49,624 bases of DNA from Spirulina subsalsa FACHB-351 (GCF_026130165.1 NZ_JAIHOM010000026.1:1-49624), one strand, 5' to 3'; counted from the stretch's first letter, positions 26,210 through 35,660 are shown. The notes: generated from the letters alone by a model not told the origin. Translations and numbers: made by a program.

Positions 26210-27370
26210 TCAATTGGGCGGAATAATCGTGGTGACAACGCGCTGCTGGCGATCGCTATTAATTACCACATTCTGCTCATTAAGTTTCCCCAAAGCACTA
26301 GATCCGGTCAAATGTAAGGGAGGATCAGACTCCTGCTTATAAGTAACATTCCCCTGTCCCTGCACCTCCTGCGTCACCACATCCCAACGCACCCGATCGG
26401 CAAAGAGATCAGATTTTTGTTTCTCACTTCTCGCTCTCACCCCCCCTTCCAAACGAGAATAATTTTCCTCTAAATTGACAAAACCTTGATTTGCCGTCAC
26501 TGTCACCTGTTCAGCATGGTGAATTAAACGCAAAGGTTGATCACTCAGCACCGTCCGTAAAATCAAATTCCACACCGCCGAATTACTGGCAATTTGCACC
26601 GGAGGATCCACAGAATTTAACTCAATATTCTGCTCCAGTGTCACCAGTTGCTGATTCAGGTCAAATTTACCCCGTTCTGCCACCACCCGATCGGTCACAT
26701 TTTTCTTGCTCTCGTCGTAACGATCCACCTCTAAAGGAGTCTCGCTAGTGACTAATTGCTTTTCAACGTCCCACTTCACCTTCTCGGTGCGTAATTGAAA
26801 CGGATTATTCGTTCCCGTAGCAATCACCCCCCCCGTCACCTCAATGCGCTGTTCTCGGGTAAAATACACCCCTTCCTTGCCCGACATCTCCAGTTCAGGA
26901 TGACTGCCCGTTAACTCCTCCCGAACGAACAAGCGATCCTCTTGAGGAAACCAATCGAGTTCTTTTGCCCGCATAATCAAGCCATTCCGGGGATCTGTCG
27001 CTACAATTTTGCCCCGTAAAAAGATTTTTTCCCCATCTTCCTCTAGGCGAATTTCTCCCTGTTCCGCACTCATTTTAATAATAACTTCCCCATCTTGGAA
27101 GAAATTCCCGGTAATCTCCTTGAGTTGAGCGTTCTTCTGGTCTTGGGTATAAATCGCCTCTTGAGCGTTAATTTTCCAAATGGCCTCCCCCTCATCGCTC
27201 GAATTTTCCAAGGTGACGTTACGCAATATAAGGCGCTCCTCCACCGCAGTCGGGGGTGGGGAGTCCGTGGGGGGGGCGTCGGTTGAGTTTGAGGAAGGTT
27301 GACAAGCAGTGAGCAGGAGTAGTCCCCACAATACCGCCTGACGAGTCCACCAAGAAGGATGTCTATTCAT
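26210..27370 (-). CDS. lptC: LptC-like lipoprotein (LPS transport, LptC/OstA-related repeats)
   Basis: A 386-aa lipoprotein with a lipobox LLLLTACQ and lipidation Cys23. After a Pro/Ser/Thr-rich linker (24-45) comes an LptC/YrbK-type region: LRNVTLENSSDEGEAIWKIN, MSAEQGEIRLEEDGEKIFLRGKI, then repeated beta-jellyroll strands (LVTLEQNIELN, YSRLEGGVRARS). LptC passes lipopolysaccharide from LptBFG to LptA across the periplasm. Cyanobacterial members are about twice the length of E. coli LptC (191 aa), with additional LptA-like repeats, as here. The ATG overlaps the 3' end of the NYN-domain gene by 8 bp. No lptA or lptB is nearby. Confidence 0.8.
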   Translation of the reverse strand: MNRHPSWWTRQAVLWGLLLLTACQPSSNSTDAPPTDSPPPTAVEERLILRNVTLENSSDEGEAIWKINAQEAIYTQDQKNAQLKEITGNFFQDGEVIIKMSAEQGEIRLEEDGEKIFLRGKIVATDPRNGLIMRAKELDWFPQEDRLFVREELTGSHPELEMSGKEGVYFTREQRIEVTGGVIATGTNNPFQLRTEKVKWDVEKQLVTSETPLEVDRYDESKKNVTDRVVAERGKFDLNQQLVTLEQNIELNSVDPPVQIASNSAVWNLILRTVLSDQPLRLIHHAEQVTVTANQGFVNLEENYSRLEGGVRARSEKQKSDLFADRVRWDVVTQEVQGQGNVTYKQESDPPLHLTGSSALGKLNEQNVVINSDRQQRVVTTIIPPN

Positions 27371-27962
27371 CGTTTAAAATGCGAATTCCAGAAAAACCTC
27401 GGTAGTTGCTCTCATGTTTTGGGTTTTTTTGAATGTCCTCTTTGATTTGGTCTAAATCAATATAGCGGTCTGCTACATTGATTAGGCTATCACTGGTCAT
27501 GGAACGCAAGCTCACCACTTCCACCCGCGCTCCCCGATAACTCACGGCATCGACGGCATAGGCTAAATCTCCATCCCCACTGACTAATACCGCCGTATCG
27601 TAGGAGTGAACCAGTGCCATCATATCAACGGCAATTTCCACGTCTAAGTTAGCTTTTTTCGAGCCGTCGGGTAATTGTACTAAGTCCTTGGCAATCACGC
27701 GGTAGCCATTGCGTCGCATCCAGAGTAAAAAGCCTTGTTGCTTCTCGTTGGTGCGATCTACCCCAGTATAAAAGAATGCCCGTAACAGACGAGATCCGGC
27801 GGTTAAACGGTACAGCAGCTTGGTATAGTCGATTTCTAAACCCAGTTGTAGGGCGGCATAGAACAAGTTTGAGCCATCAATAAAGATAGCAACTCGCCCT
27901 CGGTTTTCTAAGACCTGTTCGGGTGGGAAAACCGGGTCATCTCCAAAGTTATTTCCTAACAT
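27363..27962 (-). CDS. NYN-domain (LabA/DUF88-like) protein
   Basis: A 199-aa protein from the ATG at 27962, preceded by AAGGAA; the frame runs 34 codons further upstream, but those residues lack family character. The NYN domain of the PIN-like nuclease fold covers residues ~22-170: the first acidic motif RVAIFIDGSNLFYAA, the second region KANLDVEIAVDMMAL and the third SGDGDLAYAVDAV hold the metal-binding Asp residues. In Synechococcus the related LabA represses circadian output, and other family members are thought to be RNases; which applies here is not known. It is followed by the LptC-like gene with an 8-bp overlap. Confidence 0.85.
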   Translation of the reverse strand: MLGNNFGDDPVFPPEQVLENRGRVAIFIDGSNLFYAALQLGLEIDYTKLLYRLTAGSRLLRAFFYTGVDRTNEKQQGFLLWMRRNGYRVIAKDLVQLPDGSKKANLDVEIAVDMMALVHSYDTAVLVSGDGDLAYAVDAVSYRGARVEVVSLRSMTSDSLINVADRYIDLDQIKEDIQKNPKHESNYRGFSGIRILNDE

Positions 27963-28120
27963 GATTTTTGATTCCTTGTTTTTATTAAAAAGTTTTGAAA
28001 ATAGGTTAGATTGGTTTTTCTTATCAGGAAAAAGGCGGCAGGCGATCGCACTCCTGCGGTACAAACTGGGTCTATCTTATACCCTACTTTGGTTTGGAAG
28101 TCTGCCTATTTTGACGACAC

Positions 28121-29758
28121 TCACTCCCTAGGAAGTTCCAATTTAGCAAAGATAGGCTGGGCTTGACTTAACTTTTGACCTGGTGGCAGATAGCCCCATT
28201 GACTATGTTCTGCAAATCTATGTTCTGCAAAGGAATGTTGGGTAAACATTTCTGAATTGTGATCATCGGTGTTTTGGCTCTGGGCATCTAAATCAAGATC
28301 AAATCCGAGTTGTTTGTATACCTTGCTACTTAATCCCGGAATAATGGGGGTGAGTAAATAAGCAGAAAGTCTAACTGATTCTAGGACAGCATACAAAACT
28401 TGTTCAACTTCGGTCTGTTTTTTTTGTTTGTATAAGCTCCAAGGGGCTTGTTCATCAATGAATTTATTCCCAGCGCGAATGAGAGATAACACCAGTTCAC
28501 AGACTTGGCTAAACTGTAACGCTTCGTAGGCGACTACAACGCGATCGCCTAAATTGTCCCCCAATTGCTTCAAACTCCAATCCCTAGGCAATTCAGAAGG
28601 ATCCAGATCAGGCACTTGTCCCTGACAATATTTCTTGACCATCCCCAGCGTCCGATTAAGTAAATTCCCCAAATCATTCGCCAGATCCGCATTCAAGATA
28701 TTGACAAAGCGAGTTTCATTAAAGTCTCCATCCTGCCCTAATTCGATTTCCTTAAGGAAATAATAACGAACAGCATCTGCACCATAACGGTCTACGAGGT
28801 CGATGGGGTCAATGGTATTGCCCAAACTTTTCCCCATTTTTCGCCCATCTTTGGTCAAAAACCCATGACCGAACACCTGTTTAGGGGGAGTCACCCCGGC
28901 CGCCATCAACATCGCCGGCCAATAGACCGCATGAAACCGTAAAATATCCTTCCCAATCAGATGTAAATTAATCGGCCACCAATTTTTTAAAGCATTCTCG
29001 ACTGTTGGTTCATCATCCGGATCAAGGAGGGCTGTCATATAGCCCAGTAAGGCATCAAACCACACATAAATCGTATGTTTGGGGTCAGTTGGAACAGGAA
29101 ACCCCCAGTCTAAGTTAATCCGAGAAATCGAGAAATCCTGTAAACCCTGTTCTACAAAGCTTAAAACCTCATTCCGACGACTCATCGGCTGAATAAAGTC
29201 CGGTTGCTCCTGATAAAGCGTTTCTAACTTTTCCTGATACTTCGAGAGGCGGAAAAAATAATTCTCCTCATCTCGCCATTCGGCCTTTTTGTTGGGGTGA
29301 ATGGCACAATACCCCCCTTCTAATAACTCTCGTTCTTCCTTAAATTCTTCACAAGAGACACAATACCAGCCCTTTTGCTGGGCTAAATAAATATCCCCAT
29401 TGTCCCAAACTCGGGTAAAAAATTCCTTAACAATTTTTTCATGTTTGTCGGCTGTTGTCCGACTAAAGCGGTCATGGTGGATATTCAGTTTTTGCCAAAG
29501 TTCACTAAAACTATGAACAATGTCATCACAATGTTCTTGAGGAGGAACGCCCTTTTCTTGGGCTGTGCGTTGAATCTTTTGGCCATGCTCATCCGTTCCG
29601 GTAATCATCAGAACAGAATGGCCACGCAGACGATAAAAACGAGCCACTGCATCAGCCACCATCGTAGTGTAAGCACTCCCAATATGGGGAACATCATTCA
29701 CATAATAGAGGGGTGTTGTTAAGGAAAATGGTGGCAGATTTGGATTTTGAGGACTCAT
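28121..29758 (-). CDS. metG: Methionyl-tRNA synthetase
   Basis: A 545-aa class I synthetase that charges tRNA-Met. The HIGH motif is PHIGSAY at 24-30. A zinc-type knuckle with CVSC at 133-136 and Cys151 follows. The KMSKS loop is KMGKS at 307-311 (GRKMGKSLGNTIDP), a known variant of this motif. The anticodon-binding helical bundle occupies about 370-500. There is no C-terminal Trbp111-like dimerisation domain, so it is a short MetRS. It stands alone with its own ~260-bp upstream region. In its last ~60 residues a short Phe/Ala/Glu/His motif is duplicated (QHSFAEHRFAEHSQ). Confidence 0.96.
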   Translation of the reverse strand: MSPQNPNLPPFSLTTPLYYVNDVPHIGSAYTTMVADAVARFYRLRGHSVLMITGTDEHGQKIQRTAQEKGVPPQEHCDDIVHSFSELWQKLNIHHDRFSRTTADKHEKIVKEFFTRVWDNGDIYLAQQKGWYCVSCEEFKEERELLEGGYCAIHPNKKAEWRDEENYFFRLSKYQEKLETLYQEQPDFIQPMSRRNEVLSFVEQGLQDFSISRINLDWGFPVPTDPKHTIYVWFDALLGYMTALLDPDDEPTVENALKNWWPINLHLIGKDILRFHAVYWPAMLMAAGVTPPKQVFGHGFLTKDGRKMGKSLGNTIDPIDLVDRYGADAVRYYFLKEIELGQDGDFNETRFVNILNADLANDLGNLLNRTLGMVKKYCQGQVPDLDPSELPRDWSLKQLGDNLGDRVVVAYEALQFSQVCELVLSLIRAGNKFIDEQAPWSLYKQKKQTEVEQVLYAVLESVRLSAYLLTPIIPGLSSKVYKQLGFDLDLDAQSQNTDDHNSEMFTQHSFAEHRFAEHSQWGYLPPGQKLSQAQPIFAKLELPRE

Positions 29759-29910
29759 TTCTTTGGTGTTACGGTCTAAGATGCGTTAGCTCAGATCAGG
29801 TTTAAAGGTCTAATAAGGGTTAAGAAGTTGAGACTTACTCCATTCTAGTATTTTTATGGACAAAATTTGCGATGATTTCGTAAAGTTTAGTGCTAACAAT
29901 TAAAAATTAA

Positions 29911-29964
29911 TGGGGGAGGCTTCCCCCAAGACGCTGGACTGACAGGAGAGGATTTCCCCTCTCC
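29911..29964 (-). terminator. Double hairpin with T-run downstream of the 30020 gene
   Basis: Read on the minus strand, a first hairpin (GGAGAGG/CCTCTCC, 29945-29964, 7 bp) is followed by a second, TGGGGGA/TCCCCCA (29911-29928, 7 bp with a 4-nt loop), then a TTAATTTTTAATT tract. This fits an intrinsic terminator for the minus-strand gene ending at 30020. Confidence 0.65.
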
Positions 29965-30019
29965 CTGATTACCATAAGGATGAAAAATCTACGCTTGATA
30001 ATTGATAATTAATCATGCC

Positions 30020-30805
30020 TTAAGTCCTCATGACTCGGATGGCTGTCCCCGAGGTGGGTAAGTTGCCGGGGGATAACTGTAAGGTATTGCTTCCCACTTG
30101 AGACACGGGGTAGGCGCTAGCGACTTGTAGGAACTCACTCAGGGGACTAATATCACAAGTGCTTTCATCGGCCGCGCTGGTGCGGTAGTGGGTGGGAATA
30201 ACCAGTTTAGGTTGTAAGGTCTGGATAGCCCGTAATGCTTCTTGAGCATTGTAGGCTTTGGGGCCTCCTCCCACGGGGACGAGGAGCAAATCAGGACGAC
30301 CCATGAGGATTTGTTGTTCAATCTCAATGGGGGCTGCTGCACCGCCTAAATGGAGGATTCTAATGCCTCCCTGAGTCCAACTCCAAGTGACATTCGTTCC
30401 GAAACGTCGGCCGCCTTCTCGGTCATGGGCGATCGCAATTCCTTGAATATTGCGGCCTCGAAACTGAAAAGATCCCGGCTCAAAAAACACTAAAGGGTTA
30501 TTGGGAACAATTTCCGCCGCCCCCTCATCAAACAATTGGCTACTAATTAATACTAAATCCGCCGGAACTGCCGGGGCAGGATACCCAGCCGTACAGCCAA
30601 TAGACCGAAAGGGATTCACTAAAATCCGCAGACCTTCCCCCGTAAACAGAAAACAGGTGTGACCGAACCATCGCACCGTGAGATTATTACTGGTGGGACT
30701 ATTACTTTGGGCTTCTACGCTATGCCGTGAGGACATTCCAATTATACTAGCCCCAGTGAGAACACTGGCCCCAGCATAACGGATCAACTGTCGCCGTTTC
30801 ATCAT
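30020..30805 (-). CDS. Tat-exported metallo-beta-lactamase-fold protein with a degenerate metal site
   Basis: A protein of 261 aa from the ATG at 30805 (a second ATG is adjacent at 30802; AAGGG lies upstream of both). The N-terminus is a twin-arginine-type signal: MMKRRQLIRYAGASVLTGASI, ending near VEAQS. The rest resembles UlaG/YtkL-type MBL hydrolases (VRWFGHTCFLFTGEGLRILVNP), but the HxHxDH motif is replaced by ISSQLFDEG and the usual HxGD element reads HLGGAAAP. Only His in GHTC, HLGG and PTHYRT remain. Two zinc ions therefore are unlikely to be bound in the standard way, and the protein may be non-catalytic. Gene neighbours give no clue to its role. Confidence 0.7.
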   Translation of the reverse strand: MMKRRQLIRYAGASVLTGASIIGMSSRHSVEAQSNSPTSNNLTVRWFGHTCFLFTGEGLRILVNPFRSIGCTAGYPAPAVPADLVLISSQLFDEGAAEIVPNNPLVFFEPGSFQFRGRNIQGIAIAHDREGGRRFGTNVTWSWTQGGIRILHLGGAAAPIEIEQQILMGRPDLLLVPVGGGPKAYNAQEALRAIQTLQPKLVIPTHYRTSAADESTCDISPLSEFLQVASAYPVSQVGSNTLQLSPGNLPTSGTAIRVMRT

Positions 30806-30929
30806 TATTTCCCTTGTCTGTTCTGCTAAGTTTGTATGCGCCAATGGAAAAAGAGAGGCAAAGAAAAATATGGGCTATACTGTCGTACTCCATTGAGCAA
30901 TTGTTCCACAAGAACCGGATTTCCTGTTC

Positions 30930-31520
30930 TTAACCCAAGGCTTTTAAAAAATTACGGAGCAGTTGTTTTCCCTCGGTGGTTAGAATACTTTCAGGATGGA
31001 ATTGCACCCCCTGAATATGGGGATAATCACGGTGCCGGAGTCCCATAATTGTCCCATCTTCCACCCATGCCGTTACCTCCAAGACATCGGGAAGGCTGGC
31101 TTTCTCGACCACTAAACTATGGTAGCGAGTGGCTTTAAAGGGACTAGGTAGCCCTTGGAACACCCCTAGATTATCATGTTGAATTGCCGAAGTTTTACCG
31201 TGCATTAAGATCGGGGCTAAAACCACTTTCCCCCCAAAGACTTGACCAATACTTTGATGACCCAGGCAAACCCCAAGGATAGGGGTATTGACCCCCAATT
31301 CGGCAATAATAGCCTGAGAAATCCCTGCATCTTCGGGACGACCCGGACCGGGAGAAATAACAATGCCATCGGGTCTGAGTTGCCGAATCTGGTCTAAATC
31401 AATTTGGTCGTTGCGGTAGACTTGAATCTCTTGGGCAACAGGAAATTCTGAGGCTAATTCCCCGAGGTACTGCACCAAATTATAGGTAAAACTATCGTAA
31501 TTATCAATAACAAGCAGCAA
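30930..31520 (-). CDS. trpG: Anthranilate/aminodeoxychorismate synthase glutaminase subunit
   Basis: A 196-aa class I glutamine amidotransferase. [20 protein letters not shown] is the conserved N-terminus, and the [11 protein letters not shown] loop, nucleophile region [15 protein letters not shown] and GVQFHPESI catalytic His/Glu are intact. It supplies ammonia to TrpE for anthranilate or to PabB for aminodeoxychorismate; one such subunit often serves both in cyanobacteria. The start is TTG at 31520, supported by an AAGGAG Shine-Dalgarno 8 nt upstream that overlaps the stop codon of dgkA (TAAGGAG). No trpE is adjacent. Confidence 0.9.
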   Translation of the reverse strand: MLLVIDNYDSFTYNLVQYLGELASEFPVAQEIQVYRNDQIDLDQIRQLRPDGIVISPGPGRPEDAGISQAIIAELGVNTPILGVCLGHQSIGQVFGGKVVLAPILMHGKTSAIQHDNLGVFQGLPSPFKATRYHSLVVEKASLPDVLEVTAWVEDGTIMGLRHRDYPHIQGVQFHPESILTTEGKQLLRNFLKALG

Positions 31521-31532
31521 TGAAAGGACTCC

Positions 31533-32030
31533 TTAGAGCGAACGAATCAGGGTCAGTAAGGGGGGTAATAGAATCCAACTGGCCACAAAAACCGCCGTTA
31601 AAGCAGAAATTAAGACTGCACCGGCTGCGCAGTCTTTGGCAATTTTCGCCAGTTCATGGTACGACTTCTGCACCGTTAGGTCAACTACAGATTCTAACGC
31701 GGTGTTGAGGAGTTCTAAGACTAAGACTAAGGCACAAGTTAAGCCCACCACAGCCATTTCTACGTTGGTCACATGGAGTCCGATGCCTAAACTCACAGCG
31801 AATGCACCAATCACGGTATGAATCCGAAAATTGCGCTGAGTGGTGTAGGCGTAACGCACCCCAGCCCAAGCGTAGCGGAAACTCAGCCAGAGGTTGGGTG
31901 CAACTTGCCAAGCCAGTCCACGATTGGGTTTTGAGGAGTCTTCCACAAGCAAGGGAGAGTTTGAACCAAAGAGGGAGGGCAGAGAGGGGGAAACGTTACT
32001 CGGGGCCGTTAGATGTTGGTCAATTTTCAT
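31533..32030 (-). CDS. dgkA: Diacylglycerol (undecaprenol) kinase, DgkA family
   Basis: A 165-aa membrane protein from the ATG at 32030 (GTG at 32036 is possible). After a ~40-residue polar N-terminus comes the family pattern: SFRYAWAGVRYAYTTQRNFRIH, then three hydrophobic helices, with the signature ELLNTALESVVDLTV near residue 105 holding the catalytic Glu and the metal-binding residues. DgkA-type kinases phosphorylate diacylglycerol or undecaprenol; in Gram-positive and cyanobacterial members undecaprenol is the likelier substrate. The gene sits between ybeY (about 145 bp upstream) and trpG (12 bp downstream). Confidence 0.9.
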   Translation of the reverse strand: MKIDQHLTAPSNVSPSLPSLFGSNSPLLVEDSSKPNRGLAWQVAPNLWLSFRYAWAGVRYAYTTQRNFRIHTVIGAFAVSLGIGLHVTNVEMAVVGLTCALVLVLELLNTALESVVDLTVQKSYHELAKIAKDCAAGAVLISALTAVFVASWILLPPLLTLIRSL

Positions 32031-32175
32031 GGTCACTAAGTCCAGTAGAAAGTCAGGGAAGAAGCTGAAGCAGGATACAAGCGAGAATGGTAACTTGATC
32101 GAGGAGTGGGTTGGAGTGGAGAAAGCCAGTTTTCTAGGGTTGAGTTACCATAGTTCTAACACTGCTTTGCTTACT

Positions 32176-32694
32176 TTATAGATCAGTGATTACAAAACCG
32201 ACCTTTTCTAAGCATTTTTTCTGTTGGCATAACATTCTCAGTAGACTCTCGTCATCAGGATGATCCCACCCCAATAAATGCAGAAACCCATGACTGGCTA
32301 ACCAAGCCAATTCAGTCGTCAGGGGATGGGATTGTTGTTGGGCTTGGCGTTGAGCGGTTTCTACAGAGATGATCAGATCGCCAAGATATAGGGGTTCTGA
32401 GTCTAGGGGGGAGGGAGTGGGGAGTTCACTTTCTAGGGCAGCAAAGGCGAGAACGTCGGTGGGCTGGTCTTTTTGGCGATATTGGGCGTTAAAGGTTTGG
32501 ATGGCGCGATCGCCCGTTAAACGCAAACTTAGCTCATACCCCACCGCCCCCGGCAGTTCACCCCCCAACTCGTTTAACCAAGTCGCAAACCAACTCTGCC
32601 ACCGTTGGGACTCAATGGGACTCGGATTGGAGTCCCCAAAAAAATGATCTTCGAGGTACAGTGTCACAACAGGCAAAACCTCTGTTTCCGCCAT
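32176..32694 (-). CDS. ybeY: Endoribonuclease YbeY
   Basis: A 172-aa metalloprotein needed for 16S rRNA 3'-end maturation and ribosome quality control. The zinc motif HxxxHxxxxxH is present as HGFLHLLGWDH with His135, His139 and His145. The upstream segment (LSLRLTGDRAIQTFNAQYRQ, then TDVLAFA) is typical. The length fits the family. It begins 10 bp after the DUF3285-like gene and is followed by dgkA. Confidence 0.93.
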   Translation of the reverse strand: MAETEVLPVVTLYLEDHFFGDSNPSPIESQRWQSWFATWLNELGGELPGAVGYELSLRLTGDRAIQTFNAQYRQKDQPTDVLAFAALESELPTPSPLDSEPLYLGDLIISVETAQRQAQQQSHPLTTELAWLASHGFLHLLGWDHPDDESLLRMLCQQKKCLEKVGFVITDL

Positions 32695-32704
32695 GATTCC
32701 CCCC

Positions 32705-32872
32705 CTACCGTGTCAGATAAGCTAAACCCACTAATAAGGCTAAAAGACCCACAGTAGAGAGGAAAAAGTGTGTTAAAGACGTGCCGCGCTTCTTAACCAT
32801 ATTGCGCATAGCCAGTTTAACGTAACTCGCTTGAGGTTCAGCATTAGCAGGAGAGGGAGAGGATTCAGTCAT
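32705..32872 (-). CDS. Small DUF3285-like membrane protein (55 aa)
   Basis: A 55-codon gene found by reading the gap before ybeY. The product starts MTESSPSPANAEPQASYVKL. A basic stretch (MRNMVKKRGTS) is followed by one hydrophobic segment (HFFLSTVGLLALLVGLAYL) and ends LTR. It matches the DUF3285 family that I recall from cyanobacteria, single-pass proteins of about 60 residues often encoded just upstream of ybeY. Function unknown; a thylakoid or plasma membrane location is inferred from the single helix. The stop is 10 bp before the ybeY start, so the two are co-transcribed. It diverges from uraH over a 130-bp gap. Confidence 0.75.
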   Translation of the reverse strand: MTESSPSPANAEPQASYVKLAMRNMVKKRGTSLTHFFLSTVGLLALLVGLAYLTR

Positions 32873-33002
32873 TGGTTTGAACTTGTCAAATCTAGAGTTG
32901 TTTTAATTAATGTAACAGTTTGTTGCAAAGCTGGAAACCGTACAAAATTGTAAGCTATGGAAGAGAAGGAAAACCGGGTAATCGGAGGGTAAGGTATTGA
33001 TC

Positions 33003-33362
33003 ATGGTTGGCCAACTAACAACCCACGTCTTGGATATTGCTCATGGTTTGCCAGCGGAGGGCATGAAGATTGAATTATGGCGATTGGAAGAGGGAGGCGA
33101 AAAAAAACACCTGAAAACCGTCCTCACCAACACCGATGGACGGACAAATGCTCCCTTGTTACAGGATGAAGAGTTAAAACGCGGGGTGTATGAATTAGTC
33201 TTTTTTGTCGGCGACTATTTTGGTGAGTTTAGCGAAAATTCGCCCGATCCCGTGTTTTTAGATCAGGTTCCCATTCGTTTCGGGGTGTCAGATATTGCCG
33301 CCCATTATCATGTTCCCCTGTTAACCGCCCCTTGGTCCTATAGTACCTATCGCGGCAGTTAA
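33003..33362 (+). CDS. uraH: 5-Hydroxyisourate hydrolase (transthyretin-like)
   Basis: A 119-aa enzyme of the transthyretin-related family, which hydrolyses 5-hydroxyisourate in urate breakdown. The start MVGQLTTHVLDIAHGLPAEG contains the family motif THVLDxxxG with the active-site His, the centre has the Arg-containing LTNTDGRTNAPL, and the C-terminus YSTYRGS is the diagnostic YRGS tetrapeptide. ATG at 33003 is chosen over the TTG at 32997. No other purine-catabolism gene is in the window. Confidence 0.95.
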   Translation: MVGQLTTHVLDIAHGLPAEGMKIELWRLEEGGEKKHLKTVLTNTDGRTNAPLLQDEELKRGVYELVFFVGDYFGEFSENSPDPVFLDQVPIRFGVSDIAAHYHVPLLTAPWSYSTYRGS

Positions 33363-33434
33363 GCACTTCTCTAGTGGCAACTTTAGAGTGTTCACGACAG
33401 AGTGTTCACGATCATTAGATAACCATCAAAGCCA

Positions 33435-34550
33435 TTAACAACTCGGAACCAAAATCTGGGGAAGCGTTATAGTAAAACAAGTCCCACAATTGACCTTACT
33501 TTCTACCTTAATCCGACCCCCTTGTAAATCTACCGCTCGTTTCACAATAGAAAGACCTAATCCTGTCCCCTGTATTGTGCCGACATTGGCCGCCCGCACA
33601 AAGGGCTGAAAGAGTTTCTCTTGATAGTCTGGAGAGATGCCAATTCCTTGATCTTGAATATTAAACCAGATTTCCTCTCGGTTACAGTCTAGGGTAATCG
33701 CAATTCTTCCCCCTTGTGGTGAATATTTTATGGCGTTATATAAAAGGTTCTTGACAATATGATCAAGCAGCTTTTGGTTAATATGAGTCACACAGTTTGA
33801 ACAGTCAGAATGAAAGCTCAAGGAGTGGTTTTCACTACTCAACTCTCTAAACTCGTCGATAATTTTTTCAAAATAGGGAATTAAGGGGAGAGGGCTGGAC
33901 TCAAAAAACAAATTGCCCGCTTCTACTTTTTGCAAAATCAATAAATCTTCTAATAATTGATTCATTTGATCTACAGAATTCTGGATGCGTTTAAAGTGCT
34001 GGGTTATTTTTTCTGGAGTAAGTTTATCAGTTCGTTTTTCCAGTAAAAAAGCTGACATTTGAATCGTAGTTAAGGGGTTGCGTAAATCATGATAAGTGGT
34101 GGACAAATATTGTTCCTTTTCTTGCTGATTTGCCTTAATTTGTATCAAGCTGTTTTGCAGAGCAAGAGCTTTTTGATGATTTTTTAGAGCAAGTTTAATG
34201 GTAGCGTGAATTTCGCGCTCCTTGAAAGGTTTTAGTAAATAGCCATAAGATCCCGTTTCCTCTGCCCGAGCTAAGGTGTCTTCATCAGTGTAAGCGGTGA
34301 GATAAATAATGGGAATATCAAATTTTTCTCGCAGTAAAAATGCAGTATTAATTCCATCTAAATCCCCTCGAATTACAATATCCATGAGGATAATGTCAAG
34401 GTTTGGATAAAGCTCTTCAACGGCGTGGATAGTAGCTTCTCCCGATGAGACAATTCTCGGTACAGAATACCCCAATCTTTCGAGTTTTCGCTTGAGTCCT
34501 TTGGCAATTAAAAGCTCATCTTCAACAATTAAAACATGGGTAGTCTTCAT
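33435..34550 (-). CDS. Receiver-histidine kinase hybrid protein (REC first)
   Basis: A 371-aa protein with an N-terminal receiver domain (phospho-acceptor Asp57 in ILMDIV, KPF at ~107), then a HisKA dimerisation domain with phospho-acceptor His154 (TTYHDLRNPLTT) and a HATPase_c domain (N-box NLLYNAIKYSP, G1 DQGIGI, G2 GTGLGLSI). There is no membrane segment or PAS/GAF sensor, so it is cytosolic and takes its input through the receiver, a common cyanobacterial architecture (CheY-like kinase). A coiled segment of about 25 residues connects the domains. The cognate output partner is not in the window. It converges with uraH and diverges from rpe. Confidence 0.93.
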   Translation of the reverse strand: MKTTHVLIVEDELLIAKGLKRKLERLGYSVPRIVSSGEATIHAVEELYPNLDIILMDIVIRGDLDGINTAFLLREKFDIPIIYLTAYTDEDTLARAEETGSYGYLLKPFKEREIHATIKLALKNHQKALALQNSLIQIKANQQEKEQYLSTTYHDLRNPLTTIQMSAFLLEKRTDKLTPEKITQHFKRIQNSVDQMNQLLEDLLILQKVEAGNLFFESSPLPLIPYFEKIIDEFRELSSENHSLSFHSDCSNCVTHINQKLLDHIVKNLLYNAIKYSPQGGRIAITLDCNREEIWFNIQDQGIGISPDYQEKLFQPFVRAANVGTIQGTGLGLSIVKRAVDLQGGRIKVESKVNCGTCFTITLPQILVPSC

Positions 34551-34958
34551 GGTTTAACTACAGATAAAAAAGAGTAGTTGTAGGGTGGGAGAAATCCTAT
34601 ACAGAAGACGGTTTAACCTTGTTCAACCCTACTTAATCTTATCATCGACTTTCGAGAGCCGGGAGATTAATGAATGGGCAATTCTCAATCGGTTGAATGA
34701 ATTCTCAATGGGTCAGGGAGGAGCGTAGGGGCGCAATGCTTGACCCTAGGCAGGTGCTGGGCAAGCAAGGGGCAGCAATTCCCCTCTCGACAGTGATTGT
34801 AGATTCTCGACACCCCATTGACCATTAAATTAGAGGACTTTTAGACTCCGTGCCTTGATGAAAAACCCAAATTCCCTGAGAATGGGGGGAGAAAGTGTTA
34901 AGTTTTGAGTGAACATTACTCAAAAACCGCATATCCCATAACGGAGAACCACCACACC
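34551..34958. other. 408-bp divergent intergenic region before rpe and the histidine kinase
   Basis: It holds no gene. A short direct repeat ATTCTCAAT(C/G)GGT occurs at about 34682 and 34701. It must contain promoters for both neighbours, but I cannot assign one from the sequence. Confidence 0.5.
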
Positions 34959-35660
34959 ATGAGCAACAAACCCATTGTTATCGCCCCTTCCATTTTGTCC
35001 GCCGATTTTAGCCGTCTTGGAGAAGACATCAAAGCTGTTGACCAAGCCGGAGCAGATTGGATTCATGTTGATGTCATGGATGGTCGCTTCGTCCCCAACA
35101 TCACTATCGGACCTCTGGTGGTGAAGGCCATTCGTCCTATTACTGAGAAGCCCTTAGACGTACACTTAATGATTGTTGAACCGGAGAAGTACGTTGAAGA
35201 CTTTGCTAAAGCTGGAGCGGATATTATCTCGGTTCATGCAGAACACAACGCTTCTCCTCACCTCCACCGCACCCTCTGCCAAATTCGTGAACTAGGGAAA
35301 CAGTCGGGAGTGGTTCTCAATCCTTCTACTCCTTTGGAGTTGATTGAGTATGTTTTAGAGGTGTGTGACCTCATTTTGATTATGAGTGTTAACCCCGGTT
35401 TTGGTGGTCAAAGCTTTATCCCCAATGTTGTTCCCAAAATCCAAAAACTGCGTCAAATGTGTGATGAACGGGGTTTAGATCCTTGGATTGAAGTGGATGG
35501 GGGTCTAAAACCTAGCAATAGTTGGCAAGTGATTGAAGCGGGAGCTAATGCGATTGTGGCGGGTTCTGCGGTCTTCGGTGCGCCTGACTACGGGGCGGCG
35601 ATTGAGGGGATTCGCAACAGCAAGCGCCCGGCGAATGCGCCTGAGTTGGTGACGGCGTAG
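34959..35660 (+). CDS. rpe: Ribulose-phosphate 3-epimerase
   Basis: A 233-aa TIM-barrel enzyme of the Calvin cycle and pentose phosphate pathway that interconverts ribulose-5-phosphate and xylulose-5-phosphate. Seen are [14 protein letters not shown], the metal/substrate motifs [16 protein letters not shown] and [18 protein letters not shown], and the phosphate-binding [10 protein letters not shown] and [12 protein letters not shown]. The ATG at 34959 is used because the 18 residues before it are not conserved in the family. Length is normal. It is single, with its own upstream region. Confidence 0.97.
   Translation: MSNKPIVIAPSILSADFSRLGEDIKAVDQAGADWIHVDVMDGRFVPNITIGPLVVKAIRPITEKPLDVHLMIVEPEKYVEDFAKAGADIISVHAEHNASPHLHRTLCQIRELGKQSGVVLNPSTPLELIEYVLEVCDLILIMSVNPGFGGQSFIPNVVPKIQKLRQMCDERGLDPWIEVDGGLKPSNSWQVIEAGANAIVAGSAVFGAPDYGAAIEGIRNSKRPANAPELVTA

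Noticed and set aside
33385-33411. 13-bp direct repeat AGAGTGTTCACGA between uraH and the histidine kinase
   Set aside because: Two short copies in a convergent gap with no further structure; probably incidental.
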